Below are positions 1 through 9,398 of a stretch of DNA of 64,000 nt, piece after piece. This DNA is from Rhodovulum sulfidophilum DSM 1374 (GTDB lineage Bacteria; Pseudomonadota; Alphaproteobacteria; Rhodobacterales; Rhodobacteraceae), in assembly GCF_001633165.1 (NCBI RefSeq), contig NZ_CP015418.1, positions 1,034,501-1,098,500 of the forward strand, given 5' to 3'. The position numbers and the translations under genes are program-made. How positions within the stretch are numbered: position 1 is the stretch's first letter; each line of letters opens with the position of its first letter. Under the pieces are notes generated by a model, which was given only the letters and a program-made list of their open reading frames with translations, searched no databases and had not been told where the DNA came from.

Positions 1-108
1 GGCCGTGCCGCCGGGTCCGTAGGCCGGGCGGAAGCCGCAGCCCGCCAGCGACAGCCCGGCTGCGCTCAGCCCCGAAACGAGGAAGGTACGGCGGTCAGAT
101 GACGACAT
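1..108 (-). CDS. lptE: LPS-assembly lipoprotein LptE, N-terminal part (runs off the window)
   Basis: Only the first 36 codons lie in the window. They give a short basic N-terminus, a hydrophobic stretch and a lipobox (LAGC, Cys at about residue 24) followed by GFRPAYGP, the usual start of the LptE/RlpB outer-membrane lipoprotein that plugs LptD for LPS export. The ATG lies inside the end of leuS, overlapping its stop by 14 bases. The leuS-lptE-holA order is common in proteobacteria, which supports the call. The rest of the protein cannot be judged here. Confidence 0.75.
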   Translation of the reverse strand, partial: MSSSDRRTFLVSGLSAAGLSLAGCGFRPAYGPGGTA

Positions 109-2716
109 TGACGATGCGGCCCGGTACGACGATCAGCTTCTTCGGGGCGCCGCCCTCCAGCGCCTTGACCACAGCATCGTCGGCCAGAACCAGCTTTTCA
201 ACCTCTTCCTTGGGCAGGTCCTTGGCGACCCGGAGCTCGGACCGGCGCTTGCCGTTGATCTGGATCGGCAGCGTCACGCTGTCCTCGACCAGCATCGCCG
301 GATCGGCCTCGGGCCAGGGGATGTCGGCCACCAGCCCGTCGCCGCCCAGCATCTCCCAGATCTCCTCGGCGAGGTGGGGCGTCATCGGCGCCATCAGCTG
401 CGCCATCGCCATCGCGGCGTCTCGCCGCGCGGCAAGGCTGGCACTGGATTTCGCGAGGGTATTGGTGAATGCGTAAAGTTTTGCCACCGAGCTATTGAAG
501 CCGAAGCTCTCGATACCCATTGTCACATCGTGGATGGTTTTATGCAGGGCGCGGCGGAGGGCCAGGTCGTCTCCCCCCCTTTCGGCCGCGCCCGGACCGT
601 TCGCTGACCGCGCCGCTTCGGCCGGAGCCTCTTCCTCGTAAGCCGCGATCCCGCCGCCATTCATCTCTTCGGCAATGGCTTCGGCAATGCGCCAGACCCG
701 GCCCAGATGCCGGAACGCCGCCTCGGCGCCCGCCGCCGTCCATTCGACATCGCGTTCGGGCGGGCTGTCGGACAGCACGAACCAGCGCGCGGTATCGGCA
801 CCGAAGGCCTGGATGATGTTGACCGGGTCGACCACGTTCTTTTTCGATTTCGACATCTTGGCCGAAGGCACGATCTCGACCGCCTCGCCGGTGGCCTTCA
901 GCGTGCCGTTCTCGACCTCTTCGGGCAGGTGATAGACCGGCCGGCCCCTGGCATCGCGGGTCATGTAGATCTCATGCGTGACCATGCCCTGGGTGAACAG
1001 CGCGTCGAAGGGCTCGATCGCCTTTTCGGGCAGATGGCCGGTGATCTGCATCGCCCGGGCGAAGAAGCGCGAATAGAGCAGGTGCAGGATCGCATGCTCG
1101 ATCCCGCCGATATACTGGTCGACATTCATCCAGTATTCGGCATCGGCCATCTGGGTCGGCGTCGCCGCATGCGGCGCGGTGAAGCGCGCGTAATACCAGG
1201 ACGAATCGACGAAGGTGTCCATCGTGTCGGTTTCGCGCTTGGCCGGCTTGCCGCAGCTGGGGCAGGCACAGTCGCGCCAGGTCGGGTGGCGGTCCAGCGG
1301 GTTGCCGGGCTGGTCGAAGGTCACGTCATCGGGCAGGCGGACCGGCAGGTTTTCCTTCTTCTCGGGCACCACGCCGCAATCGGGACAATGCACCACCGGG
1401 ATCGGGCAGCCCCAGTAGCGTTGCCGCGACAGCCCCCAGTCGCGCAGGCGGAACTTGGTCACGCCCTGGCCCACGCCCTTCGCCTCGCAATGCGCGATGG
1501 CGGCGTCAACGGCCTCGTCGCCGGTGGCGGTCTCGTCCCAGCCATAGGCCTTCAGCCAGCGCACCTTCTCGGATTTCGGCGGGGTGAAGGCCTCGGTCCC
1601 GACCGGGGCGCCGCCATCCAGAGCCTCGAAGGTGTCGATCACCGGAAGCCCGTATTTCCGCGCGAAATCGAGGTCGCGCTGGTCATGGGCCGGGCAGCCG
1701 AAGATCGCGCCGGTGCCGTAATCCATCAGGATGAAATTGGCGATGTAGACCGGCAGTTCCCATGTTTCGTCAAAGGGATGGCGCACCGTCAGCCCAGTGG
1801 CAAAGCCCTTCTTCTCGGCCTTTTCAAGGTCTTCCTCGCTGGTGCCGGTGCGGCGGCACTCAGCGCAGAAGGCGGCCATCTCGGGGTTGTCCGCCTCAAG
1901 CGCCTTCGCCAGCGGATGGTCGGGCGAGATGCCCAGAAAGCTTGCCCCCAACAGCGTGTCGGGCCGGGTGGTGTAGACCTCGAGCCGGTCGAATCCCTCG
2001 GGCGCGTCCACCAGATCGAAGGCCATCTGCAGCCCGCGGCTCTTGCCGATCCAGTTGCGCTGCATCAGCTTGACCTTCTCGGGCCAGTTGTCGAGCCCGT
2101 CCAGCGCCTCGAGCAGCTCCTCGGCGAAATCCGAGATCTTGAAGAACCACTGGGTCAGCTCGCGCCGCTCGACCGCTGCGCCCGAGCGCCAGCCCTTGCC
2201 CTCGATCACCTGCTCATTGGCCAGCACGGTCATGTCGACCGGGTCCCAGTTCACGGTGGCATTCTTGCGATAGACTAGTCCCGCGCCCAGCATGTCGATG
2301 AACATCGCCTGCTGCTGGCCATAATATTCGGGGTCGCAGGTGGCGAATTCGCGCGACCAGTCGATCGACAGGCCCAGCGGCTTCATCTGCGCGCGCATGT
2401 CGGCGATGTTGCCGTAGGTCCAGTCCTTCGGATGGCCGCCGCGTTCCATCGCCGCGTTCTCGGCGGGCATCCCGAAGGCGTCCCAGCCCATCGGATGCAG
2501 CACGCTGAAGCCGCAGGACATCTTGTAGCGCGCCACCACGTCGCCCATGGTGTAGTTGCGCACATGGCCCATATGGATGCGCCCCGACGGGTAGGGGAAC
2601 ATCTCGAGCACGTAATATTTCGGCCGGGCCGCGTCGCGGGTGGCGGTGAAGGTGCCGCCCTCCTCCCATGCGGATTGCCATTTCGGCTCGATCTCTGCCG
2701 GGGTGTAGCGCGCCAT
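95..2716 (-). CDS. leuS: Leucyl-tRNA synthetase
   Basis: Class I aminoacyl-tRNA synthetase that charges tRNA-Leu in the cytoplasm; 873 residues, normal for bacterial LeuS. The HIGH-type motif is HMGH at residues 48-51, the CP1 editing domain carries [10 protein letters not shown], and the KMSKS loop ([11 protein letters not shown]) is near residue 620. CxxC pairs in the middle (CPDCG, CPSCG) fit the zinc-binding insertion of LeuS. An in-frame ATG 17 codons upstream is open, but [10 protein letters not shown] at 2716 matches the family N-terminus and has AAGGA about 9 bases upstream. The gene overlaps lptE at its 3' end, so the two are probably co-transcribed. Confidence 0.98.
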   Translation of the reverse strand: MARYTPAEIEPKWQSAWEEGGTFTATRDAARPKYYVLEMFPYPSGRIHMGHVRNYTMGDVVARYKMSCGFSVLHPMGWDAFGMPAENAAMERGGHPKDWTYGNIADMRAQMKPLGLSIDWSREFATCDPEYYGQQQAMFIDMLGAGLVYRKNATVNWDPVDMTVLANEQVIEGKGWRSGAAVERRELTQWFFKISDFAEELLEALDGLDNWPEKVKLMQRNWIGKSRGLQMAFDLVDAPEGFDRLEVYTTRPDTLLGASFLGISPDHPLAKALEADNPEMAAFCAECRRTGTSEEDLEKAEKKGFATGLTVRHPFDETWELPVYIANFILMDYGTGAIFGCPAHDQRDLDFARKYGLPVIDTFEALDGGAPVGTEAFTPPKSEKVRWLKAYGWDETATGDEAVDAAIAHCEAKGVGQGVTKFRLRDWGLSRQRYWGCPIPVVHCPDCGVVPEKKENLPVRLPDDVTFDQPGNPLDRHPTWRDCACPSCGKPAKRETDTMDTFVDSSWYYARFTAPHAATPTQMADAEYWMNVDQYIGGIEHAILHLLYSRFFARAMQITGHLPEKAIEPFDALFTQGMVTHEIYMTRDARGRPVYHLPEEVENGTLKATGEAVEIVPSAKMSKSKKNVVDPVNIIQAFGADTARWFVLSDSPPERDVEWTAAGAEAAFRHLGRVWRIAEAIAEEMNGGGIAAYEEEAPAEAARSANGPGAAERGGDDLALRRALHKTIHDVTMGIESFGFNSSVAKLYAFTNTLAKSSASLAARRDAAMAMAQLMAPMTPHLAEEIWEMLGGDGLVADIPWPEADPAMLVEDSVTLPIQINGKRRSELRVAKDLPKEEVEKLVLADDAVVKALEGGAPKKLIVVPGRIVNVVI

Positions 2717-2832
2717 GTCTTGCGGTCCTTCGTTCGGGGCGGTCGTTTCGGGGCACGGCGATGTCAATAGTCGCCCGGGCGCAGGGCGTCCAGTGTCGCC
2801 TGCGCCGCGCCGTCACGCCGGGGATGATAGGG

Positions 2833-3354
2833 TCAGAGCCTGCTGTCGCGGACCCGGATCTGGCGGGCGCGGGTCAGGATCGCATCCTCGACGGCGCGCA
2901 CCGTCTCCTGGCTGACCGGGCCGCCCTTCGATTGCAGCGACACCTTGAGCGAGCGCGCGTCAAGCGCGGGGTCCTGTACATAGACGGTGGCGCGATAGGC
3001 GCGGCCGCCGCCCGGAGGTGTGCCGTAATCGGTGACGATGACGCCGGTGAACGGATCGACCGAGCGGACCGGCAGGAAGTTCAGCACTTCCAGCGAGGCC
3101 TGCCAGAGATACTTGTTGACCTCGACCTTCACATTGGGGTCGTCGCCGTTGAACAGGTCCCAGACGGTCGAGGTCGACCGGCGTTCCCGCTGCATCTCGG
3201 CCATCGGCGTGTTCTGGTACTGCGCGTCCAGATTGGCCTGCCGCGCGTCCGGGTCCGAGCCGCCGCCGAACCAGCCGCCGCCGCAGCCCGAAAGACCGGC
3301 CGTTGTCACGGCGATCAGCGCCACGCGCGAAAAGCTCGAAATGGTCATGCGCAT
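2833..3354 (-). CDS. DUF3576 family lipoprotein
   Basis: Predicted lipoprotein of 173 residues. A hydrophobic N-terminus ends in a lipobox-like LSGC, followed by a Gly-rich stretch (GGGWFGGG). The conserved body, with NPDVxVxVNKYLWQASLEVL-like sequence and a closing VRDSRL, matches alphaproteobacterial DUF3576 proteins often found just upstream of leuS. Function is unknown; the envelope location is inferred from the lipobox. I chose the ATG at 3354, with AAGGGG a few bases upstream; an ATG two codons later is equally possible. A much longer open frame continues upstream across the porin gene, but that is antisense read-through. It sits 116 bp upstream of leuS and may share a transcript with it. 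Confidence 0.85.
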   Translation of the reverse strand: MRMTISSFSRVALIAVTTAGLSGCGGGWFGGGSDPDARQANLDAQYQNTPMAEMQRERRSTSTVWDLFNGDDPNVKVEVNKYLWQASLEVLNFLPVRSVDPFTGVIVTDYGTPPGGGRAYRATVYVQDPALDARSLKVSLQSKGGPVSQETVRAVEDAILTRARQIRVRDSRL

Positions 3355-3618
3355 TATCCCCTTCGGTCCTTTCCGGGTCTTTACCGGAGGCATGGAAAGC
3401 CGACAAGGTTTTTCCCTTTGCCCGCGCTCCTTTGAGACTCGCGCGCGAGCCTCCGGCCCCGGCAGCCGCGCTGTGTGGCATCGCTGCATCAATCGGGCGG
3501 AGCCTTCGCGGGGCCGGGTCGTGTTTCTTGCAATTCGGGGGGCGAGGAGCGACACCACCATCATACTCAGTTCGGGGCTCCGGTCTGAGGTGCATCTAGA
3601 AACGAATGAGGGAAAACC
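3355..3618. promoter_or_regulatory. Divergent intergenic region between the DUF3576 gene and the porin gene
   Basis: This 264-bp spacer must hold the promoters of both divergent genes. A TTGCAA at 3528 and a CATACT at 3562 resemble promoter hexamers but are 28 bp apart, too far for a standard sigma-70 promoter, so I do not assign one. The porin ribosome-binding site (GAGGGAA) lies just before position 3619. No small gene or repeat was seen. Confidence 0.3.
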
Positions 3619-4704
3619 ATGAAAAAGGTTCTCTTCGCGACCACTGCGCTGGTTGCCTCGGCCGGCTTCGCTGCGGCTGACATCACCTTCTCGGGCAACG
3701 CTGAAATGGGTATCGTCGGCGGCGGCAAAGACGTCCCCGGCGTCAGCTCCTACAAAGGCAACGGCGACGACTCGACCACCGAGTTCAACAACGACTTCAC
3801 CCTGACCGTCGTCGGTTCGGGCCAGACCGACAGCGGCCTGTCCTTCGGCATCTCGGTCGACTTCTCGACCGACGCCGAGCCGGATGCCAACGGCAACGTC
3901 TCGCTCGACAACGAAGCGGTCTTCATCTCGGGCGATTTCGGCACCCTGACCCTGGGTGAAATCGACGGCGCCGTCGACAAGCAGCTGACCGAAGTCAACA
4001 ACGCCATCGGCCAGTACTCGATCGGCGATGACGAAACCGTCCATGCCGGTTTCCAGGGCTCTTATGGTGACGGCGCCTATGACAACCAGATCCTGCGCTA
4101 TGACTATGCCTTCGGCGATTTCGGCTTCTCGGCGTCGATGGAGCTGAACGACGACAAGGCGGTTAACCCAACAACCGGTGCTCGCATCGAGAACAACGCC
4201 GACAACGGTTACGCCCTGGCCATCAGCTACAAAACCGAAATGGGCGGTGCCAACCTCGGCTTCGGCCTCGGCTACCAATACCTGGAAGCCGGCGTTGGTG
4301 GTTGGGCTCCGGGCAACATCAAAACATACGGCGTCGCCTGGGAACAGGGCACCGAAGTCGACATCATCGCCGCGACCGTGTCGGCCGACTTCAACAACGG
4401 CTTCACCGCTGGCTTCGAATACTCGAACTACGATCCCGATGTCCCGTCGGGTCGGTACGACAACGACATCGATCACTACGCGCTCGGCCTGGGCTACAGC
4501 GTCAACGCCCTGTCGCTGGGCGCCAGCTACGGCAAGTTCGACACCGACGGTGCCGATGCCGACGGTTGGGCTCTGACCGCGGCCTATGATCTGGGCGGTG
4601 GTGCCTCGGTCGTCGCCGGTTACAGCGACTCGGACATCAATGGCGCGGGTGTCGACAACAACGACTACGAAACCTACTCGCTGGGTGTCGTGATGAACTT
4701 CTAA
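3619..4704 (+). CDS. Outer-membrane porin (Rhodobacter type)
   Basis: General diffusion porin of 361 residues. A typical Sec signal peptide (MKKVLFATTALVASAGFAAA) ends at residue 20, with DITFSGNAEMG starting the mature beta-barrel. The rest is rich in Asp, Gly and alternating hydrophobic beta-strand patterns, and the chain ends in VVMNF with the C-terminal Phe needed by the BAM complex, as in the 16-strand Rhodobacter porins. The ribosome-binding site GAGGGAA lies upstream of the ATG. Codon use is strongly biased towards preferred codons, consistent with an abundant protein, and a strong terminator follows. Confidence 0.95.
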   Translation: MKKVLFATTALVASAGFAAADITFSGNAEMGIVGGGKDVPGVSSYKGNGDDSTTEFNNDFTLTVVGSGQTDSGLSFGISVDFSTDAEPDANGNVSLDNEAVFISGDFGTLTLGEIDGAVDKQLTEVNNAIGQYSIGDDETVHAGFQGSYGDGAYDNQILRYDYAFGDFGFSASMELNDDKAVNPTTGARIENNADNGYALAISYKTEMGGANLGFGLGYQYLEAGVGGWAPGNIKTYGVAWEQGTEVDIIAATVSADFNNGFTAGFEYSNYDPDVPSGRYDNDIDHYALGLGYSVNALSLGASYGKFDTDGADADGWALTAAYDLGGGASVVAGYSDSDINGAGVDNNDYETYSLGVVMNF

Positions 4705-4758
4705 GTCCTTCCGGACTTGGAATTGGGAAGGGCGGGCCTTTGGGTCCGCTCTTTTCAT
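4703..4758 (+). terminator. Porin transcription terminator (two hairpins)
   Basis: A small hairpin (AAGTCC, loop TTCC, GGACTT at 4703-4718) overlaps the porin stop. It is followed by a nine-base stem at 4730-4738 and 4743-4751 with a TTTG loop and a run of T (TTTTCATTTT). This is a classic Rho-independent terminator. Confidence 0.85.
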
Positions 4759-4874
4759 TTTGGGGGCGTCGCGCTTCCCGCCCTCCCGCCCCCGGCGCGA
4801 AATCGACAAGGCCGTGGCGGCATGCTACGCCCGATCCGATACCGACCCGACACCGACCCGGAAGGAGCAAGACC

Positions 4875-7067
4875 ATGCTGCCGCTCAGCCAGACCGAGAC
4901 GAGGCGTCGGCTCGACGCGGCGCAGCGCCTGCAGCGCGCGGGCCGGATCGAGGCCGCCGAGGCCGCCTATCGCAGCCTGCTCGACGGCCAGCCCGGCCTT
5001 GCCGCGGCGGCGTTCCAGCTGGGCCGGATCGCGCTGGGTCGGGGCTCCGTCGAGGAGGCCGCCGCCCGGTTCGAAGCGGCGCGCAAGGCCCGGCCTCAAG
5101 AGGCCCCGATCTGGCAGATGGAGGCCGAGGCGCTGGCCCGGCTGGGCGATGGGCCTCGAAATACCCGCTTTCTGAAGGCAGCGCGCAAGGCGGGGCTGCC
5201 CCCGGCCCTGCTCTCGGCGATCGAGGCGCGGCTTGCTCCCGAAAAGGCCCCGGCAAAGGGCGCGCGCCGCGCGCCGCTCGGCTCTGCACCGCCGAAGGCG
5301 GCAGAGGCGGTGGTGGCCGAGCTTCGGGCCGGGCGCGCCGAGGCGGCCGAGGCGAAGGCGCTGGCCCTGACCCGGGCGCATCCTGATTCGGCGCTGGCCT
5401 TCAACCTTCTGGCCACGGCCCGGACCGAGCGCGGCCGGACCGCCGAGGCGCGTGCGAGCTTCGAGGCAGGGCTGGCGCTCGCCCCGGATTATGCCGAGTT
5501 GCGCGTCGGGCTCGGGCGGCTTCTGGTCGAGACCGGCGAGACCGGCGAGACCGCGGCGGGGGTGCGGCATCTGGAGGCGGCGCTGGCGCGCCTGCCCGCG
5601 CATCCGCCCGGGCAGCTGGCGCTGGGCAAGGGGCTGGCGCAGCTTGGCCGGAAGGATGAGGCCGAGGCGGCGCTGCGCCGGGCGGTGGCGGCGGACGGGC
5701 GCTATCTCGAGGCGTATCTGGCGCTGGCGCATCACCTGATGGAGACCGGAAATCCGGCGGCGGCGGAGGAGGTCCTGGAGAGCGCGCTGGCGGCCGGGCA
5801 TGACCGCGCCATCATCCGCGTCCGTCTGGCCGAGGCGCAGGCGAAGCAGGGCAGGACAGAGACCGCGCGGGCAGGCTTTGACGCGGCCATCGCCGCCGAT
5901 CCGGGCTTCGCCCTGGCCTACAGCCTGCGCGGCATGCTGCTTCAGACCCTGGGCGAGTTTGCCGCGGCCGAGGCCGATTTCCGTCAGGCCATCGCGCTGG
6001 AGCCCCGGAATGGCGAGCATTACCGGACCATGCTGGCAACCTACAAGGTGACCCCGGACGATCCGCTGCTGGCCGAGATGGAGGCGCTGTTCGACGACCC
6101 GACCCTGGGCGACGAAAGCCGGATGCATCTGGGCTTTGCGCTGTCGCGTGCGATGGAGCAGATCAAGGCGCATGATCGGGTCTTCACCTATCTGCGTCCG
6201 GCCAATGACCTGATGCGCGCGCGTCATCCCTATGACATCTCCGAGCGCCGGGCCGAGATCGACGCGGTGATGGCGGCCTTCGAGGGCACCGATTTTTCCG
6301 TACGAAAAATCGAGGGCGCCCCGGATTACGCGCCGATCTTCGTCACCGGCATGCCGCGCTCGGGCACCACGCTGGTCGAACAGATCGTGGCCAGCCATTC
6401 CCGCGTCACCGGCGGCGGCGAGATCGGCTATGTCGCGGGCGAGGGGCTGGCGCTGTTGCATGAGACCGGGGGCGGGCTGCGGTCGCTCGAGCGGGTCGGC
6501 GATGCCGAGATCGCGGCGCTGGGCGGCCGTATCGAGGCCATGTTCCGCGAACGGTTTCCGGGCTCGGACCTGGTCAGCGACAAGTCGATCCAGACCTACA
6601 TGATGGCCGGGCTGGTGCGGCTGGCGCTGCCGCAGGCGAAGATCGTGGTGGTGCATCGGGATCCGCGCGACATCTGTCTTTCGATCTACAAGAACATGTT
6701 CGCCGAAGGCACCCATCGCTATTCGACCGATCTGCGCGATCTGGGGCTTTACTACCGGATGTTCCTCGAGATGATCGCGTTCTGGCGCGATAAGCTGCCC
6801 GGGGGCTTCCACGAGATCCGCTATGAGGATCTGATTGCCGATCCGGAGGCCGAGGCCCGGGCGCTGGTTGCGGCCTGCGGTCTCGACTGGCAGGACAACT
6901 GTCTGAATTTTCACAAGACCGAGCGCCGGGTGGCGACGCTCAGCCTGGCGCAGGTGCGCCAGCCGATCTATGCCAGCTCGATGCGGGCCTGGCAGCGGCA
7001 TGCCGATGAGCTGGCAGAGTTGACCGAGGCGTTGGGTGATGCGATCGGAGGCGAGAATGGGGCTTGA
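4875..7067 (+). CDS. TPR-repeat sulfotransferase
   Basis: 730-residue protein with two halves. Residues 1 to about 430 are Ala/Leu/Glu-rich tetratricopeptide-like repeats (for example AEAAYRSLLDGQPGLAAAAF). From about 480 there is a P-loop sulfotransferase domain: PIFVTGMPRSGTTLVEQI at about residue 488 is the 5'-phosphosulfate loop and VVHRDPRDICLS near 591 the 3'-phosphate loop of PAPS binding. TPR-sulfotransferases are common in Rhodobacterales; the acceptor is unknown and could be a protein, glycan or lipid. The ATG at 4875 has AAGGAG seven bases upstream. The 3' end overlaps yggS by 11 bases. Confidence 0.9.
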   Translation: MLPLSQTETRRRLDAAQRLQRAGRIEAAEAAYRSLLDGQPGLAAAAFQLGRIALGRGSVEEAAARFEAARKARPQEAPIWQMEAEALARLGDGPRNTRFLKAARKAGLPPALLSAIEARLAPEKAPAKGARRAPLGSAPPKAAEAVVAELRAGRAEAAEAKALALTRAHPDSALAFNLLATARTERGRTAEARASFEAGLALAPDYAELRVGLGRLLVETGETGETAAGVRHLEAALARLPAHPPGQLALGKGLAQLGRKDEAEAALRRAVAADGRYLEAYLALAHHLMETGNPAAAEEVLESALAAGHDRAIIRVRLAEAQAKQGRTETARAGFDAAIAADPGFALAYSLRGMLLQTLGEFAAAEADFRQAIALEPRNGEHYRTMLATYKVTPDDPLLAEMEALFDDPTLGDESRMHLGFALSRAMEQIKAHDRVFTYLRPANDLMRARHPYDISERRAEIDAVMAAFEGTDFSVRKIEGAPDYAPIFVTGMPRSGTTLVEQIVASHSRVTGGGEIGYVAGEGLALLHETGGGLRSLERVGDAEIAALGGRIEAMFRERFPGSDLVSDKSIQTYMMAGLVRLALPQAKIVVVHRDPRDICLSIYKNMFAEGTHRYSTDLRDLGLYYRMFLEMIAFWRDKLPGGFHEIRYEDLIADPEAEARALVAACGLDWQDNCLNFHKTERRVATLSLAQVRQPIYASSMRAWQRHADELAELTEALGDAIGGENGA
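6290..6312. repeat. Inverted repeat CGATTTTTC/GAAAAATCG inside the TPR-sulfotransferase gene
   Basis: Perfect nine-base arms (6290-6298 and 6304-6312) around a five-base loop. The same arms occur again at 7721-7741 with a three-base loop. Here it is in frame and encodes DFSVRKIE, between the TPR and sulfotransferase domains. Confidence 0.7.
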
Positions 7068-7710
7068 GGATATTCGCGCGCGGCTGGCGAAGGCAGAGCA
7101 GGAGGCCGGGCGCGCGCCCGGCTCGGTGACCTTGGTCGCGGTGTCGAAAGTGCAGCCGCTGGCGCGGGTCGAGGCGGTGCTGGAACAGGGGCAGCGCATT
7201 TTCGGCGAGAACAAGGTGCAGGAGGCGGCGGGCAAGTGGCCCGGCTTCCGCGACCGCTTCGACGGGGTCGAGTTGCATCTGATCGGGCCGCTGCAAAGCA
7301 ACAAGTCGCGCCAGGCGGTGGAGCTCTTCGATGCGATTCATTCGCTCGACCGGCCGAAGCTGGCGCGACGGCTCGCCGATCATGCCCAGGAAGGCGGGGC
7401 CTGCCCGGACCTCTTCATTCAGGTGAATACCGGCGAGGAGCCGCAGAAGGCCGGCGTGCTGCCTGCGGAGACGGATGCCTTCGTCGCCGAATGCCGCGGG
7501 ATGGATTTGCCTATCCGGGGGCTGATGTGCATTCCGCCGGTCGGAGAGACGCCCTCCCTGCATTTTGCGCTGTTGGCCAAGATCGCGGCGCGGAACGGCC
7601 TGGCCGGGCTTTCGATGGGGATGAGCGACGATTTCGAGCAGGCGGTTGCGCTGGGCGCGACCCATGTTCGGGTCGGCAGCGCGATTTTCGGCACGCGTAG
7701 CAACGGCTGA
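7057..7710 (+). CDS. yggS: YggS/PLPBP family PLP homeostasis protein
   Basis: 217-residue PLP-binding protein of the YggS/PROSC family, a fold-type III alanine-racemase-like barrel that buffers pyridoxal phosphate in the cytoplasm. The PLP lysine is K31 in VAVSKVQPL. Family motifs FGENKVQE, LHLIGPLQSNK and GMSDDFEQAVALGATHVRVGSAIFG are all present. Length is normal for a slightly short family member. The start at 7057 (MGLEDIRARL) has GGAGG six bases upstream, inside the end of the previous gene; an ATG seven codons earlier is less likely. Co-transcription with the TPR-sulfotransferase is probable. Confidence 0.95.
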   Translation: MGLEDIRARLAKAEQEAGRAPGSVTLVAVSKVQPLARVEAVLEQGQRIFGENKVQEAAGKWPGFRDRFDGVELHLIGPLQSNKSRQAVELFDAIHSLDRPKLARRLADHAQEGGACPDLFIQVNTGEEPQKAGVLPAETDAFVAECRGMDLPIRGLMCIPPVGETPSLHFALLAKIAARNGLAGLSMGMSDDFEQAVALGATHVRVGSAIFGTRSNG

Positions 7711-7720
7711 AGCCCGGCTT

Positions 7721-7741
7721 CGATTTTTCCGCGAAAAATCG
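7721..7741. terminator. Hairpin after yggS, second copy of the CGATTTTTC repeat
   Basis: Perfect nine-base stem (7721-7729 and 7733-7741) with a CGC loop, eleven bases after the yggS stop. It could end the transcript, but it lacks a proper T run beyond the stem and its arms match the repeat inside the upstream coding sequence, so it may instead be a dispersed palindromic element. Confidence 0.5.
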
Positions 7742-7797
7742 CCTCGCAGCACGGTTCGTGACGCAGGGGCCGGTCGGGCTCTTGCCTTGCTGTGGAT

Positions 7798-7833
7798 GTT
7801 ATCTTAAAAATGACGTTATAAGATAACATAACA
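7798..7833. promoter_or_regulatory. Zur-like operator in front of the COG0523 GTPase gene
   Basis: An A/T-rich palindrome in an otherwise GC-rich region. The core GTTAT-AAG-ATAAC lies at 7815-7827, and a wider inverted repeat, GTTATCTTA/TAAGATAAC, spans 7798-7827. The core resembles proteobacterial Zur boxes (GTTATNNNATAAC type). It ends 14 bases before the start codon, where a bound repressor would block transcription. The assignment to Zur is inference from box shape plus the downstream zinc-linked gene family. Confidence 0.65.
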
Positions 7834-7841
7834 GGTGCGCC

Positions 7842-9038
7842 ATGTCCGACCGACTTCCCGTCACCGTTCTTTCCGGCTTTCTCGGGGCCGGAAAGACGAC
7901 CGTTCTCAACCATGTCCTGGGCAACCGCGAGGGCCGTCGGGTGGCGGTGATCGTGAATGACATGTCCGAGGTGAATATCGACGCCGATCTGGTTCGGGCC
8001 GGCAGCACGCTTGAGCGTGGCGAAGAGCGTCTGGTCGAAATGACCAATGGCTGCATCTGCTGCACGCTGCGCGACGATCTTCTGGTCGAGGTGCGGCGGC
8101 TCGCGGAAGAGGGCCGGTTCGACAGCCTGCTGATCGAAAGTACCGGCGTGTCCGAGCCGTTGCCGGTCGCGGCGACCTTCGAGTTTCGCGACGAAGAGGG
8201 CCGGTCGCTGTCGGATATCGCCCGCCTCGATACCATGGTCACCGTGGTCGATGCCGCCAACCTGCTGCGCGACTTCTCATCCCGGGATTTCCTGGCCGAT
8301 CGCGGCGAGGAACTCGGCCCCGAAGATGAGCGCAGCCTGGTCGATCTGCTGACCGACCAGATCGAATTCGCCGATGTGATCGTCCTGAACAAGGTGTCCG
8401 AGGCCACCCCGGCCGATCTTGCCGCCGCCCGCAAGATCTTGCGCGCGCTGAATGCCGATGCCCGTATCGTCGAGACCGATTACGGTCGCGTCGACGCCTC
8501 CGGGATTCTCGATACCGGGCTTTTCAGCTTCGAGGCCGCGCATCGCCACCCGACCTGGGTGAAGGAGCTTTACGGCTTTGCCGACCATGTGCCGGAAGAT
8601 GCCGAATACGGCATCACCAGCTTCGTCTACCGTGCCGACCGGCCGTTCGATCCGACCCGGCTGGCCAGTTTCTTCGAGACCCCGCTGCCCGGCGTGATCC
8701 GCGCCAAGGGGCATTTCTGGATCGCGACCCGGCCGCATTGGGCGGGCGAGTTCTCGATGGCGGGCTCCATGGTCGAGGTGCGCGGGCTGGGGCTCTGGTG
8801 GGCCGCCGTGCCCGAGGCACATTGGCCGCCCGAGGCGCGCGAGCGGATGGCCGAGCGCGTGGCCGGGGAATTCGGCGACCGCCGCCAGGAGATGGTCTTC
8901 ATCGGCACGCTGGGCAGCATGAACCGTGACCGGATCTCGGCCATGCTCGACCGTTGCCTGGTGCCCGAGACCCGGTTCTGCCCCGAGCTCTGGTCGGGCC
9001 TGCCCGATCCGTTTCCGCAATGGGGCGAAGCGGCGTGA
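7842..9038 (+). CDS. COG0523 (CobW/ZagA-like) GTPase, probable zinc chaperone
   Basis: 398-residue G3E-family P-loop GTPase. The Walker A loop is GFLGAGKTT (residues 12-20), and the metal-binding CxCC motif is C71-I-C73-C74 in [16 protein letters not shown] follows, and the C-terminal CobW_C domain ([17 protein letters not shown] onward) is intact. COG0523 proteins deliver or allocate metals. The Zur-like box directly upstream points to zinc rather than cobalt, as for YciC/ZagA proteins made under zinc starvation. No cobalamin genes are nearby. The next small ORF overlaps its stop by GTGA. Confidence 0.9.
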   Translation: MSDRLPVTVLSGFLGAGKTTVLNHVLGNREGRRVAVIVNDMSEVNIDADLVRAGSTLERGEERLVEMTNGCICCTLRDDLLVEVRRLAEEGRFDSLLIESTGVSEPLPVAATFEFRDEEGRSLSDIARLDTMVTVVDAANLLRDFSSRDFLADRGEELGPEDERSLVDLLTDQIEFADVIVLNKVSEATPADLAAARKILRALNADARIVETDYGRVDASGILDTGLFSFEAAHRHPTWVKELYGFADHVPEDAEYGITSFVYRADRPFDPTRLASFFETPLPGVIRAKGHFWIATRPHWAGEFSMAGSMVEVRGLGLWWAAVPEAHWPPEARERMAERVAGEFGDRRQEMVFIGTLGSMNRDRISAMLDRCLVPETRFCPELWSGLPDPFPQWGEAA

Positions 9039-9295
9039 CCGGCAACGCATCGAGCAGGCTGCGGCGACGGCGCCGGAGCTGTCCGATGGCCGCGCATGAC
9101 CGGCTGCCCGCCCCGGCCCGGGCCTGGGTGGCGCGGGCGGTGTTGCCCTGGAGCGCGACCTCGGTCGCCCGGATCTGGACCCGGGCGATGGCCGAGACCG
9201 GCTCGGAGGCCGCGGCGCTGGACCGGCTCGCCGCGGCCGAACGCGCGACGCTTGCGCGCGAGGCGGCCCTGGCCTGCCGGGGCGGGACGGGCTGA
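9035..9295 (+). CDS. Small DUF6525-like protein
   Basis: 86 residues starting at a GTG that overlaps the stop of the COG0523 gene. Sequence shows an Arg-rich N-terminus (SRLRRRRR), then [20 protein letters not shown] and SVARIWTRA. This matches my memory of small Rhodobacterales proteins annotated DUF6525, which have DRLP..LRAWL..A.LPW.P.S motifs. Function is unknown. Translational coupling puts it under the same zinc-type control. An internal ATG (9086) would shorten it and cut the conserved Arg-rich start. Confidence 0.6.
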   Translation: MTGNASSRLRRRRRSCPMAAHDRLPAPARAWVARAVLPWSATSVARIWTRAMAETGSEAAALDRLAAAERATLAREAALACRGGTG

Positions 9296-9353
9296 GGCGC
9301 TCGGGTATCGAGCTTTTGTGAACATCGCCCGCTTGCGGTGGCCGCCGAACATG

Positions 9354-9380
9354 TTATCAGGCTAATCATTACCCTGATAA
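9354..9380. promoter_or_regulatory. Palindromic operator upstream of the MarR-type regulator
   Basis: A 27-bp palindrome made of TTATCAGG (9354-9361) and its exact complement CCTGATAA (9373-9380) around a central TAATCATTA. It lies 18 bp before the marR start. The position and symmetry fit autoregulation by the MarR dimer and control of the efflux genes that follow. Confidence 0.7.
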
Positions 9381-9398
9381 TGGAATAGCGGTCCCGCG

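Noticed and set aside
707..2278. 523-residue frame opposite leuS
   Set aside because: Shadow of leuS without recognisable motifs.
3528..3567. Promoter hexamers TTGCAA and CATACT upstream of the porin
   Set aside because: Spacing of 28 bp is too long for a sigma-70 promoter.
2833..4809. 658-residue open frame on the minus strand covering the porin gene
   Set aside because: Only its last ~173 codons match a protein family (DUF3576); the rest is antisense to the porin, whose strong codon bias leaves the opposite strand open.
4755..7304. 849-residue antisense frame opposite the TPR-sulfotransferase
   Set aside because: His/Arg/Gln-rich shadow of a high-GC gene, with no domain and no ribosome-binding site.
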